Origin: Devosia sp.
Lineage (GTDB): Bacteria; Pseudomonadota; Alphaproteobacteria; Rhizobiales; Devosiaceae
Assembly: GCF_028290435.1 (NCBI RefSeq)
Contig: NZ_JAQGJV010000056.1
Coordinates: 1 to 33,510 of the forward strand
DNA length: 33,510 nt
Direction of reading: 5' to 3'
Below, one piece after another: positions 8,661 through 16,351 of this stretch. Position 1 is the first letter of the stretch; the number at the start of each line of letters is the position of its first letter. The position numbers and the translations under genes were made by a program. The notes under the pieces were generated by a model. The model was not told the origin of the DNA and did not search any database. It worked only from the letters and a program-made list of their open reading frames with translations.

Positions 8661-8942
8661 CGCCGGTACGTCCGCCGAAAACCGCCATTCGCGCAATGGA
8701 CGCACCCGCTCCGTGGCCTCGGCATAAGTCGGATGCGCCTTGTACGCTGCTAGCGCCGCCGCATCCTCGAACTCGGCATAGACCACCACGTCGATCTCGT
8801 TGGAGATCTGGTCCACCTTGGAATTGCGTGTCACCTCGAAATGGCGCGAATGCGGAATGGTGCCGAGCAGCATCAGCCCCTCGCAGATCGCGTCGAGATT
8901 GTCCGAGGTCTTGGCGGTGAAAAACACGATGTGGCGGATCAA
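8655..8942 (-). CDS. Dabb (stress-responsive A/B barrel) family protein, TTG start
   Basis: 95 residues, the normal length for a single dimeric alpha-beta barrel (Dabb) domain. The typical N-terminal strand IRHIVFFTAK follows the start, and the later VVVYAEFEDAAALAAYKAHPTYAE motif is characteristic of the family. Members are small dimers with varied or unknown roles. The frame is open upstream with an ATG at 9047, but homologues begin at xIRHIVFF. A clean AGGAG (8954-8950 on this strand) lies 7 bases before a TTG at 8942, so I take TTG as the start. The gene converges on grxD with its stop inside the terminator region, and diverges from the MFS gene at 9090 across a 147-base gap. Confidence 0.85.
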   Translation of the reverse strand: MIRHIVFFTAKTSDNLDAICEGLMLLGTIPHSRHFEVTRNSKVDQISNEIDVVVYAEFEDAAALAAYKAHPTYAEATERVRPLREWRFSADVPAK

Positions 8943-8979
8943 AGTCTGGCTCCTGAAGCAAGCGGTCTTGTCCTCGCGA

Positions 8980-8995
8980 TTGACGCAAGCGTCAA
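8980..8995. promoter_or_regulatory. 16-bp perfect palindrome in the divergent Dabb/MFS gap (operator candidate)
   Basis: TTGACGC-AA-GCGTCAA is a perfect inverted repeat, 38 bases upstream of the Dabb start and 95 bases upstream of the MFS start. The TTGACG half could also serve as a -35 element for the minus strand. The regulator is unknown, and no transcription factor gene is adjacent. Confidence 0.35.
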
Positions 8996-9089
8996 CCCTC
9001 ATCACCGGCCTTGATAGAACCCATTCGGTAAATGCGCTTTGCGACACGCCGCCGCAGGGGTAGGTAACGGGTCCAATCTGGATGCCGCC

Positions 9090-10313
9090 ATGCCCACCAT
9101 CACGCTTCGCCCCGCAGTGCCGCTGCTCCTGCTGATTATCGCCGGCTGCGCCATCGCCGCCATCGGCAACGGTATCCGCACCAGTTTCGGCCTCTTCACC
9201 CTACCGATGACGGCCGATCTCGGCCTGACGCGCGAGGGTTACGCCATGGCCATGGCCATCCAGAATCTGGCCTGGGGCATCGCCCAGCCCTTCGCCGGTA
9301 GTTTCGCCGATCGCGTCGGCACCGGCCGCACCATTGCACTGGGCGCATTGATCTATGCCAGCGGCGTCATCCTCACCGCCTTCTCGCCCAGTGCCAGCCT
9401 CCTCATCCTCACCGCTGGCATCATCACCGGCACCGGCATCGCCATCTGCTCGTTCAGCGTCGTCATGGCCGCCTTCGGCCGCTCCGTGCCCGCCGAAAAG
9501 CGCCCGATGATCTTCGGCATCGCCACCGCTGCCTCGTCGTTCGGCCAGTTCGCCTTCGCCCCGATCAGCCAGGGCTTCATCAATGCCTTCGGCTGGCAGA
9601 CCGCGCTGGTGTATCTCGGCATGCTGCTATTGCTTATCATCCCGCTGTCCTTCGTGCTGCGCGGCCGCACCGAAAACACGCCCGGCCAGGCCGACCTGCC
9701 CTTCATGGAGGCCCTGTCCAAGGCTTGGGGCCACGGCTCCTATCGCCTGCTGGTCATCGGCTTCTTCGTCTGCGGCTTCCATCTCGCCTTCATCAACGTC
9801 CACATGCCGGCCTATCTGGTGCAGTGCGGCCTGTCGCCCGAAGTCGGCTCCTGGGCGATCGCGGTTATCGGGCTGTTCAACATTGTGGGCTCCCTCCTCG
9901 CCGGCTATCTCGGCAGCCGCCTGCCCAAGCAGATGCTGCTCGCCTCGATCTATTTCCTGCGTGCTGTCGCCATCGCCGCGTTCCTGCTGATCCCGGTCAG
10001 CGAGTTCACCGCCTACGCCTTCGCCGCGGCCATGGGCCTGCTCTGGCTCTCGACCGTCCCGCTCACCGCCGGCCTCGTCAGCCTGTTCTTCGGCCCGCGC
10101 TACATGGGCATGCTCTATGGCGTGGCGTTTTTCTCCCACCAGCTCGGCTCCTTCACCGGTGTCTGGCTGGGCGGCTATGTATATGACCTCACTGGCTCCT
10201 ATAGCCTGGTCTGGTATTTGGGCATTCTGCTCGGCCTCGGCTCCGCCGCCATCCACCTGCCCATCCACGAGCGCGGCGCCAAAGCCTTCGCCATCACACC
10301 ATTGCCAGCCTAA
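9090..10313 (+). CDS. MFS transporter, substrate unknown
   Basis: 407 residues with about 12 hydrophobic helices. The first loop contains the MFS signature region (FAGSFADRVGTGRTIALGA around residues 72-90), and helix 5 is Gly/Ala-rich with FGQFAFAPISQGFINAFGW. The protein resembles the MFS_1 group that includes oxalate/formate- and monocarboxylate-type carriers more than drug exporters, but no substrate can be read off. The frame extends upstream to 9039. I chose the ATG at 9090 because the first helix (LLLLIIAGCAIAAIG) then starts about ten residues in. No clear Shine-Dalgarno is seen. It runs in the same direction as the Bcr/CflA gene, with a 156-base gap. Confidence 0.85.
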   Translation: MPTITLRPAVPLLLLIIAGCAIAAIGNGIRTSFGLFTLPMTADLGLTREGYAMAMAIQNLAWGIAQPFAGSFADRVGTGRTIALGALIYASGVILTAFSPSASLLILTAGIITGTGIAICSFSVVMAAFGRSVPAEKRPMIFGIATAASSFGQFAFAPISQGFINAFGWQTALVYLGMLLLLIIPLSFVLRGRTENTPGQADLPFMEALSKAWGHGSYRLLVIGFFVCGFHLAFINVHMPAYLVQCGLSPEVGSWAIAVIGLFNIVGSLLAGYLGSRLPKQMLLASIYFLRAVAIAAFLLIPVSEFTAYAFAAAMGLLWLSTVPLTAGLVSLFFGPRYMGMLYGVAFFSHQLGSFTGVWLGGYVYDLTGSYSLVWYLGILLGLGSAAIHLPIHERGAKAFAITPLPA

Positions 10314-10469
10314 CCAGGCACTTACGACTAAAGGCTGACTCATTTTCGCAACGCTGCCATGATCCATCGGCTTTTGCCGATGCTCAGGGTTGCCAAAGCA
10401 GTTCGCCCAGTTCAAGCTAGCATCCTAATTATTGGCGCCTTCCCCCGCGCCCTTTTCCGAGTTTCATTC

Positions 10470-11723
10470 ATGTCCAGCCACTTGACGCGGGTTCTCTCCC
10501 GCCCCGAATTCATTGCCTTAATGGCTGCGCTCATGGCGCTCAATGCCCTCGCCATCGACGTCATGCTGCCCGCCTTGCCCTATATGGGCGAAGCCCTCGG
10601 CATCTCCAGCGAGAACGAGCGCCAGTTCGTCATCACCGCCTATATGCTTGGCATGGGCATTGCCCAGCTCGCTTTCGGCCCGCTATCGGATCGTTTCGGC
10701 CGCCGTGCGCCGCTGTTCATCGGCATCGCAGTCTATGTCGCTGCCGCCTTCGCCGCAGCCTTCGCGCCAAGCTTCGCCATCCTGCTGGCCTTGCGCTTCA
10801 CCCAGGGCGTCGGCGCCGCCGGCACCCGCGTCATTGCCACCTCGATCGTGCGCGACATGTATTCGGGCCGGGCCATGGCCGAAGTCATGTCGCTGACCTT
10901 CATGGTGTTCATGGCAATCCCGATCGTCGCGCCAGGCATCGGCCAGCTCCTGCTGCTGACCGGGCCGTGGCAGTACATCTTCCTGTTCATGGCTGGCCTC
11001 GCCACCATTTTCGGACTCTGGGGCTTTTTGCGCCTGCCCGAAACGCTGGCCCTTGGCAATCGCCGCCCGCTGACCTTCAAGGCCGTCGCCGACGGCTTCC
11101 GCATCGTCTGCACCAACCGCGTCGCCTTCTCCTATGGCTTGGCCGGCATGTTCCTGTTCGCCGCCCTGTTCGGCTTCATCAGCTCGGCCCAGCAGGTCTA
11201 TGTCGATATCTATGGCCTCGGCGTCTATTTCCCGGTCGCCTTCGCCGCGATGGCCGCGCTGATGTCGGTGTCGTCCTTCACCAATTCGCGCATCGTCAGC
11301 CGCCTCGGCATGCGCCGGCTCTCGCATTTCGCCGTGTTGGTCTATACGGGCGTCGCCGCCATCTGGTTGGGCCTCTCCATCGCCGGCTTCATGCCGCTCT
11401 GGCTGTTCTTCCCGCTGCTGGCCATCATTATGTTCGCCTTCGGCTGGGCCGCGTCCAACATGAACTCGCTCTCCATGGAGCCACTCGGTGCCGTTGCCGG
11501 CACTGCCTCATCGGTGTTCGGCTTTATCCAGACCGTCGGCGGCGCCCTGATCGGCAGCTTCATCGGCCAGCAGTTCAACGGCACCGTCGTGCCCGTCGCC
11601 GCCGGCTATTTTACCATGGGTGTGTTGACGTTGATCTGTGTGCTGGTCGCCGAAAACGGCAAGCTGTTCGGCGTGGGCACCGAATATGCCCACACCGACA
11701 TGAGCCAGCACGCGGCGCACTAA
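10470..11723 (+). CDS. Bcr/CflA family multidrug efflux MFS transporter
   Basis: 417 residues, about 12 membrane helices. The N-terminal pattern LNALAIDVMLPALPYMGEALG, with the acidic residue in helix 1, and the loop motif GPLSDRFGRRAPL are hallmarks of the Bcr/CflA (DHA1) proton-coupled drug exporters. The segment RFTQGVGAAGTRVIATSIVRDMY (motif C region) also fits. It is expected to export hydrophobic compounds across the inner membrane. The frame is open upstream to 10359, but homologues begin near MSSHLTRVLSRPEF, so the ATG at 10470 is used. A CATCGGC-TTTT-GCCGATG hairpin lies at 10365-10382 in the upstream gap. It converges on the clpP gene, with two bases between the stops. Confidence 0.9.
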   Translation: MSSHLTRVLSRPEFIALMAALMALNALAIDVMLPALPYMGEALGISSENERQFVITAYMLGMGIAQLAFGPLSDRFGRRAPLFIGIAVYVAAAFAAAFAPSFAILLALRFTQGVGAAGTRVIATSIVRDMYSGRAMAEVMSLTFMVFMAIPIVAPGIGQLLLLTGPWQYIFLFMAGLATIFGLWGFLRLPETLALGNRRPLTFKAVADGFRIVCTNRVAFSYGLAGMFLFAALFGFISSAQQVYVDIYGLGVYFPVAFAAMAALMSVSSFTNSRIVSRLGMRRLSHFAVLVYTGVAAIWLGLSIAGFMPLWLFFPLLAIIMFAFGWAASNMNSLSMEPLGAVAGTASSVFGFIQTVGGALIGSFIGQQFNGTVVPVAAGYFTMGVLTLICVLVAENGKLFGVGTEYAHTDMSQHAAH

Positions 11724-11725
11724 GC

Positions 11726-12349
11726 TCAGTCGGGGCGGCCAGCCGCCTCGACCTCAGCTCTATCCGCATAGACGTGATCGACCAGCCCCCAGGTTTTGGC
11801 CTCTTGCGGCGTCATGAAGTTATCGCGCTCCAGCGCCGCCTCGACCTCCTCGTAGGTCCGCCCGCAATGCTTGGCATACAGCATGTGCATGCGCCGTTTC
11901 AGCCGCTCGCTCTCCTGCGCATGGATCATGATGTCGGTGACCTTGCCTTGGTAGCCGCCGCTGGGTTGGTGCAGCATGATGCTGGCATTGGGCAGACAGA
12001 CCCGGCTTCCCGCAGCCCCGCCCATCAGCAGGAACGAGCCTGCCGACATCGCCATGCCCATGCACAGTGTGCCCACCGGCGCCTTGATGAACTGCATCGT
12101 GTCGTACATCGCCAAAGCGGAGGTCACGACGCCGCCGGGGGAGTTGATATAGAGGCTGATCTCCTTGGCGGGATTTTCGGCCTCGAGGAACAGCAGCTGC
12201 GCGCAGACCAGCGAGGCCATATTGTCCTCGATTTCGCCATTGACGAAAATGATCCGCTCCCGCAACAGCCGCGAGTAAATATCGAACGAGCGTTCCCCCC
12301 GGCTGGATTGTTCCACCACCATAGGGACGAGTTGCATCATGTCGCGCAT
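11726..12349 (-). CDS. clpP: ClpP-type ATP-dependent protease proteolytic subunit (stand-alone paralogue)
   Basis: 207 residues. The catalytic triad of the ClpP serine protease is complete: Ser102 in GMAMSAGS, His127 in [11 protein letters not shown], and Asp176 in [11 protein letters not shown]. The handle region and [22 protein letters not shown] are also conserved. ClpP forms a two-ring 14-mer that degrades proteins fed by a ClpX or ClpA ring. No clpX follows, and the sequence around the nucleophile (AMSAGSFLL) departs from the AASMGSLLL-like form of the main alphaproteobacterial ClpP, so this is probably a second paralogue. GGAG, 7-8 bases upstream, supports the ATG used. In-frame ATGs upstream would extend into the repeat-bearing gap. 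Confidence 0.9.
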   Translation of the reverse strand: MRDMMQLVPMVVEQSSRGERSFDIYSRLLRERIIFVNGEIEDNMASLVCAQLLFLEAENPAKEISLYINSPGGVVTSALAMYDTMQFIKAPVGTLCMGMAMSAGSFLLMGGAAGSRVCLPNASIMLHQPSGGYQGKVTDIMIHAQESERLKRRMHMLYAKHCGRTYEEVEAALERDNFMTPQEAKTWGLVDHVYADRAEVEAAGRPD

Positions 12350-12428
12350 CGGCGATCTCCGTTCAGAAGTTGAGTTGAAATTCATCAAGGTGGCGAGATG
12401 ACCTCTATGGCCCATCCCCACCGCCCTT

Positions 12429-12449
12429 CCCGCGGGCTTGACCCGCGGG
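12429..12449. repeat. REP-like palindrome, unit A
   Basis: CCCGCGGG-CTTGA-CCCGCGGG. The GC-rich arms flanking a CTTGA core resemble short palindromic repeats I recall as abundant between genes in Rhizobiales and relatives. It lies between clpP and the SRPBCC gene. Confidence 0.5.
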
Positions 12450-12480
12450 CCACTCGCCGCTCGCACCGTGCTGATAGAGA

Positions 12481-12501
12481 CCCCCGAATCCAGTCCGGGG
12501 G
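12481..12501. repeat. REP-like palindrome, unit B
   Basis: CCCCCG (12481-12486) pairs with CGGGGG (12496-12501) around a 9-base core. It is a diverged copy of the type CCCCCGGATCAAGTCCGGGGG, lying 31 bases after unit A. Paired units of this kind are typical of REP clusters. Confidence 0.45.
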
Positions 12502-12528
12502 AAGCACGCTGTTTGCGGCAGTATCTCG

Positions 12529-12867
12529 CTAAGCCGCCATCATCATCGCGCTGCTATTGCTGTTCGCCGCCACCGGCAGCGCCATCGGCGCATGCGTCAG
12601 CCGGAACCATGTCCCGCCATCGGTCATCGGCGTGATCTCGAACGTCACCACGCTTTCCTCGGCCCCCACGATGGCGCCCTGCCCGCTTTCGCGCCATCGA
12701 TACGTCAGCGACTTGTTCTCTTCCGAATTCACCACCGCCAGATCGATCTTCTCCGACGTCGGCTTCAACCATCGCTCCAGATATTCCGGAATGCTCAGCG
12801 CCCGCCAAACCTTCTCGAGCGGCGCGTCCAGCGCGCATTCGAACACCAGCGCGTCCTCGTCCGTCAT
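12529..12867 (-). CDS. SRPBCC (AHSA1/START-like) domain protein
   Basis: 112 residues. The fold pattern of AHSA1-type SRPBCC proteins is visible: [28 protein letters not shown] at the start (the PxxxVWxA...xxWL signature), a central strand TYRWRES, and a C-terminal WFRLTHAPM strand. The family carries a hydrophobic cavity and binds varied small ligands. The expected long C-terminal helix is short and ends in Met/Ala repeats, so the protein is slightly shorter than usual. The ATG overlaps the ArsR-type stop (ATGA), a very common regulator-SRPBCC pairing that implies joint expression. No specific ligand can be proposed. Confidence 0.85.
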   Translation of the reverse strand: MTDEDALVFECALDAPLEKVWRALSIPEYLERWLKPTSEKIDLAVVNSEENKSLTYRWRESGQGAIVGAEESVVTFEITPMTDGGTWFRLTHAPMALPVAANSNSSAMMMAA

Positions 12868-13178
12868 TGGTCCATCTCCTTGAGCAAATCCTTGAGCGCA
12901 TCGATCCGCTCCGGCCAGAATGCCCGATATCGCGCCAGCCACGCATGCAGCGGCGCCATGCCCTCCGGCTCCACCCGGTAATGCGCAAACCGCCCCGCGC
13001 GTCGCTCGCTGACCAGCCCGGCCCCGCGCAACACTGCCAAATGCTGGCTCATCGCCGGCTGCGAAATGGCAAAGCCCTCGCGCAGTTCCGTCGCCGTCAT
13101 CTCGCTACCGGCCAGTCGCTCCAACACCGCCCGTCGCGTCGGATCGGCCAGCACTTTGAAAATCTCTGCTTCGCTCAT
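12864..13178 (-). CDS. ArsR/SmtB family transcriptional regulator
   Basis: 104 residues. A winged helix-turn-helix is evident: IFKVLADPTRRAVLERLAG at residues 6-24, then the recognition region EGFAISQPAMSQHLAVLRGAGLVSERRAGRFAHYRVEP. The metal-binding ELCVC motif of classical ArsR is absent, as usual for the subgroup paired with SRPBCC genes, so metal sensing is unlikely. The frame can start at a GTG two codons earlier. I use the ATG because the promoter predicted just upstream places the transcript start on it. The protein probably represses its own two-gene operon. It diverges from the aminotransferase gene at 13300. Confidence 0.9.
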   Translation of the reverse strand: MSEAEIFKVLADPTRRAVLERLAGSEMTATELREGFAISQPAMSQHLAVLRGAGLVSERRAGRFAHYRVEPEGMAPLHAWLARYRAFWPERIDALKDLLKEMDQ

Positions 13179-13213
13179 ATCCACACATAAGCACAGACTT
13201 ATGCGTTACGCAA
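13179..13213 (-). promoter_or_regulatory. Promoter of the ArsR/SRPBCC operon with an inverted repeat; leaderless start likely
   Basis: On the minus strand TTGCGT (13213-13208) and TTATGT (13190-13185) are 17 bases apart, and the ATG at 13178 begins six bases after the -10 box. No Shine-Dalgarno fits in that space. The inverted repeat CATAAG-N6-CTTATG (13186-13203) overlaps the spacer and -10 box, as expected for an ArsR-type autorepressor operator. Confidence 0.5.
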
Positions 13214-13299
13214 GTCTCCCCGATCGATGCCAATTTCACCCATCGCCCGAACACGCTACAGCTTGATGCAGCTACGGAATCACCGACGGAGACGACGAC

Positions 13300-14514
13300 A
13301 TGGCCTATGTATCGGGGCGCACCTACCTAGCCATTCCCGGCCCCTCAGTCGCTCCAGACCGTGTCCTGTCCGCCATGCACCGCGCCGCGCCCAATATCTA
13401 CGAGGGCGAAATTGTCGAGATCACCCATGGCATCATTGCCGATCTCAGGCGCGTCGCCCTCACCACCCAGCATGTCGCCATCTATATCGCCAACGGCCAC
13501 GGCGCCTGGGAAGCCGCCAATGCCAACATGTTTTCCCGAGGTGATCGCGCCCTGGTCGCCGCCACCGGCCGTTTCGGCCACGGCTGGGCCGAGCACGCAA
13601 CCCGCATGGGCATCGACGTCCAGATGATCGATTTCGGCAAGAGCTCTGTCGCGGACCCTACTCGCATCGCCGAAGCGCTTGCGGCCGACACGGACCACAC
13701 CATCCGCGCCGTCCTCGTCACCCATGTCGATACCGCCTCGACCGCCCGCAACGACCTTCCCGCCATCCGCGCCGCCATCGACTCGGTCGGCCACCCGGCC
13801 CTTCTCGCGGTCGATGCCGTCGCCTCACTCGCCTGCGACGAGTTGCGCATGGACGAATGGGGGATCGACGTGATCGTCGGCGCCAGCCAGAAGGGGCTCA
13901 TGCTGCCACCCGGCCTCGGCTTCCTCTGGTTCTCCGACAGGGCGCTGGAGGTCTCCAGAACCGCCGATCTCGTCAGCCCCTATTGGGACTGGAAGCCGCG
14001 CGGCACCGGCACCGAGTTCTGGCAATTTTTCGGCGGCACCGCCCCGACGCACCACCTCTACGGCCTGCGCGAATCCCTCACCATGCTGCTCGACGAAGAG
14101 GGTCTGCCTAATGTCTGGCGCCGCCACGAAACCCTTGCCAGCGCCGTCTGGGCGGCCTTCGTCGCCTGGGGCGCAGCAGGCGGCATCAGCCTCAACATGA
14201 GCGATCCCAACGCGCGCGGCCGCTCCGTCACCGCCGCCCGCATCGCCAATGGCGGCGCCGGCGCTCTGCGTAAGTGGCTCGAAACCGAAGCCGGCGTCAC
14301 CCTCGGTATTGGGCTGGGAATGGCCCTGCCTGCCGAGCCCGCCTATGCCGATTTCCTCCGCGTCGCCCATATGGGCCACGTCAATGCCCACATGACCCTT
14401 GGCGTTCTCGCCACCATGGAAGCCGGCATGCAGGCGCTGGGGATACCACATGGCCCCGGCGCGCTGGAAGCTGCGGCGGCAGCTATCGCCCGCGGTTCGG
14501 CCCCTAAACCGTAA
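13300..14514 (+). CDS. Class V aminotransferase, serine/alanine-glyoxylate aminotransferase type
   Basis: 404 residues, full length for the alanine/serine-glyoxylate aminotransferase group of PLP enzymes. N-terminal IPGPSVAP is the family substrate-binding start. GHGAWEAANANMFSRGD (residues 66-82) is the phosphate-binding region. Asp172 in LLAVDAVAS should contact the pyridine nitrogen, and Lys198 in GASQKGLMLPPG forms the Schiff base. The segment EFWQFFGGTAPTHHLYGLRESL also matches the family. The enzyme would transfer an amino group from Ser or Ala to glyoxylate, but the amino donor is not decided by sequence. GGAG lies eight bases before the ATG. Its 3' end overlaps the opposing phosphatase gene by 11 bases. 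Confidence 0.92.
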   Translation: MAYVSGRTYLAIPGPSVAPDRVLSAMHRAAPNIYEGEIVEITHGIIADLRRVALTTQHVAIYIANGHGAWEAANANMFSRGDRALVAATGRFGHGWAEHATRMGIDVQMIDFGKSSVADPTRIAEALAADTDHTIRAVLVTHVDTASTARNDLPAIRAAIDSVGHPALLAVDAVASLACDELRMDEWGIDVIVGASQKGLMLPPGLGFLWFSDRALEVSRTADLVSPYWDWKPRGTGTEFWQFFGGTAPTHHLYGLRESLTMLLDEEGLPNVWRRHETLASAVWAAFVAWGAAGGISLNMSDPNARGRSVTAARIANGGAGALRKWLETEAGVTLGIGLGMALPAEPAYADFLRVAHMGHVNAHMTLGVLATMEAGMQALGIPHGPGALEAAAAAIARGSAPKP

Positions 14515-15322
14515 ACACCTCGCGCCGCAGCATCTCCCAGCTCTCCCGGTCGCTCGCCACCAACAATCCGCCGCCACGATGCTCGGCCCGATACCCCTGC
14601 CCATCCAGCCGCGCCACATGCGCACCGGCCTCGGCACAGATCAGCGCTCCAGGAACATGGTCCCACGGCATCAGCTTGTTGAAAAAACAAAAGCTCAAAT
14701 GTCCGCCCGCCGCCATGCGGTATTCATGCCCGGCGCAGCGAAAGCTCGATGCCACCCGCACTTTGGCCAGATTGGCCAGCACGCCCACACGTTGCTCGAC
14801 CGGCAGGTAGAACGGCGATGCCGTGCCCGTCATCTGCGCCAGCGGCACCGGGGAAGCAAAAGTCTGCCGCACCGTCGAGCCATCCGGCCGCCGCAACCAT
14901 GCGCCGCTGCCCTTCTCAGCCAGAACCCAGTCGTCGCCCATCGGATCGTAAATGATCCCCGCGACGGTCTCGCCCTTGACCACCACGCCAGCCATCACCG
15001 CGAACAGCGGCACTCCGGCGGCGAAATTGGCAGTCCCGTCCACCGGATCGAGAAAAATAGCGAGGTCCGCTCCCACCGAGCGATCCAGCACGGATGCGTC
15101 GGCGGACACCGCCTCCTCGCCCACCACCATTGCCTCCGGCCATAGCCGGTTGATCGCCGCCGTGATGACCCGCTCGGCCTCGGTGTCCGCCTCGGTCACG
15201 AGGTCAATGGCTTCGGTCTTCTGGCGCACCATGCCGGCATCCAGCCGCCGGAACCGCGGCAGAATCTCCGCGTAAGCCGTTTCGCGTAACAGTTCGGCCA
15301 GCTTCAATATATCCACGCTCAC
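14504..15322 (-). CDS. Inositol monophosphatase family protein
   Basis: 272 residues. All metal-site motifs of the Mg-dependent, lithium-sensitive phosphatase family are visible: Glu in VVGEEA (about residues 66-71), [11 protein letters not shown] with the two Asp residues (89-99), and the C-terminal [16 protein letters not shown] with its Asp. Members hydrolyse inositol-1-phosphate, 3'-phosphoadenosine 5'-phosphate (CysQ), histidinol phosphate or fructose bisphosphate. Which applies here cannot be told. The start is a GTG within a GTGA overlap with the ttcA stop, so the two are translationally coupled. The 3' end overlaps the convergent aminotransferase gene by 11 bases. Confidence 0.9.
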   Translation of the reverse strand: MSVDILKLAELLRETAYAEILPRFRRLDAGMVRQKTEAIDLVTEADTEAERVITAAINRLWPEAMVVGEEAVSADASVLDRSVGADLAIFLDPVDGTANFAAGVPLFAVMAGVVVKGETVAGIIYDPMGDDWVLAEKGSGAWLRRPDGSTVRQTFASPVPLAQMTGTASPFYLPVEQRVGVLANLAKVRVASSFRCAGHEYRMAAGGHLSFCFFNKLMPWDHVPGALICAEAGAHVARLDGQGYRAEHRGGGLLVASDRESWEMLRREVFTV

Positions 15323-16185
15323 TCAGTCGTCCTCCGGTCGAGCAGTCCGGCAAAATCGAACAGCTTTGGGTCCAGCAAATGGCTGGCATTGACGTTCCCT
15401 AACGCGCGGATCATGACATCCTTGCGACCGGGCATCCGCTTTTCGATATCGCCCAGCATGGCCTTCATCGCATTGCGCTCGAGCCCATCCTGACTACCGC
15501 ACAGATCGCAGGGGATGATCGGAAACGCCATCGCGTCCGAGAACTTCTGCAGGTCGTCCTCGGCGCAATAGATCAGCGGCCGCAGCACTTCGACAGTGCC
15601 CTCGTCGTTCAGCAGCCGTGGCGGCATCGCGGCGAGCTTGCCGCCATGGAACAGGTTCATGAAGAAGGTTTCGAGGCTATCGTCGCGATGATGCCCCAGC
15701 ACCAGCGCCGAACAGCCCTCTTCCCGTGCGATGCGGTAGAGATTGCCCCGCCGCAGCCGCGAGCACAGCGAACAATACGTCGCCCCCGCCGGCAGCTTGT
15801 CCGTCACGATGGAATAGGTATCCCGATATTCGATCCTGTGCTCGATCCCCAGCCCGGTCAAAAACTCCGGCAGGATATGCTTGGGGAAATTCGGCTGCCC
15901 CTGATCCAGGTTGCACGCCAAAAGCTCGACCGGCAGCAGTCCGCGCCATTTGAGGTCCAGCAGCAGCGCCAGCAGCCCGTAGCTGTCCTTGCCGCCCGAT
16001 AAAGCGACCAGCCACTTCTCGCCCGCCCGCGCCATGGCGAACTTCTCGATCGCCTCGCGTGTATTGCGGATCAGCCGCTTGCGCAGCTTGTTGAACTCCA
16101 CCGATCGCGGCGCCCCCGCATAGATCGGATGCGCCCCGCCTTCGGTTTCATCGAGGGGCCGCTCGGCCAAGTCCATATCGCTCAT
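15319..16185 (-). CDS. ttcA: TtcA-type tRNA 2-thiocytidine(32) synthetase
   Basis: 288 residues. The ATP-pyrophosphatase P-loop SGGKDS is at residues 63-68. The CxxC pair is [11 protein letters not shown] (Cys138, Cys141), and further Cys residues at [10 protein letters not shown] (226, 229) provide the third iron-sulfur ligand of the family. TtcA adenylates C32 of certain tRNAs and replaces the 2-oxygen with sulfur using a [4Fe-4S] cluster. GGAGAG eight bases upstream selects the ATG at 16185 over an upstream in-frame start at 16203. It is the first gene of a two-gene unit with the phosphatase, and diverges from the SbmA/BacA gene. TrmJ, which modifies the same tRNA position, lies 4 kb away. 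Confidence 0.92.
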   Translation of the reverse strand: MSDMDLAERPLDETEGGAHPIYAGAPRSVEFNKLRKRLIRNTREAIEKFAMARAGEKWLVALSGGKDSYGLLALLLDLKWRGLLPVELLACNLDQGQPNFPKHILPEFLTGLGIEHRIEYRDTYSIVTDKLPAGATYCSLCSRLRRGNLYRIAREEGCSALVLGHHRDDSLETFFMNLFHGGKLAAMPPRLLNDEGTVEVLRPLIYCAEDDLQKFSDAMAFPIIPCDLCGSQDGLERNAMKAMLGDIEKRMPGRKDVMIRALGNVNASHLLDPKLFDFAGLLDRRTTE

Positions 16186-16265
16186 GGTCGAAACTCTCCG
16201 CATCGCGCCTCGTTGCTGATACCGCCTCCCCCGCCCAAGGGAAAGAGCAAGCGCGCCCGAACCTT

Positions 16266-16286
16266 ACGGCGAATTCATTCCGCCGT
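16266..16286. promoter_or_regulatory. Inverted repeat upstream of the SbmA/BacA gene
   Basis: ACGGCG-N9-CGCCGT, ending three bases before a possible -35 box. It lies in the divergent gap between ttcA and the transporter gene and could be an operator for either. No known regulator is assigned. Confidence 0.3.
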
Positions 16287-16288
16287 TC

Positions 16289-16318
16289 TTGCTTATGCCG
16301 ATTTGTGTCCGCTAGATG
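16289..16318 (+). promoter_or_regulatory. Putative promoter of the SbmA/BacA gene
   Basis: TTGCTT (16289-16294) and TAGATG (16313-16318) with an 18-base spacer would start transcription near 16325, leaving a short leader that carries CAGGAG. The match to consensus is moderate. Confidence 0.35.
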
Positions 16319-16351
16319 ACAGCAGTTAATCGACACCCAGGAGTTTGCCCG

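Noticed and set aside
8980..8995. Reading the TTGAC...GTCAA palindrome as an FNR/FixK box
   Set aside because: The half-site spacing is 6 rather than 4 bases and the TTGAT/ATCAA arms are not matched, so only an unassigned palindrome is reported.
10967..12373. 468-residue plus-strand open frame across the Bcr/CflA and clpP genes
   Set aside because: It is an out-of-frame shadow of the Bcr/CflA gene and an antisense read of clpP. The translation is Arg/His/Pro-rich with no motif, as expected in GC-rich DNA.
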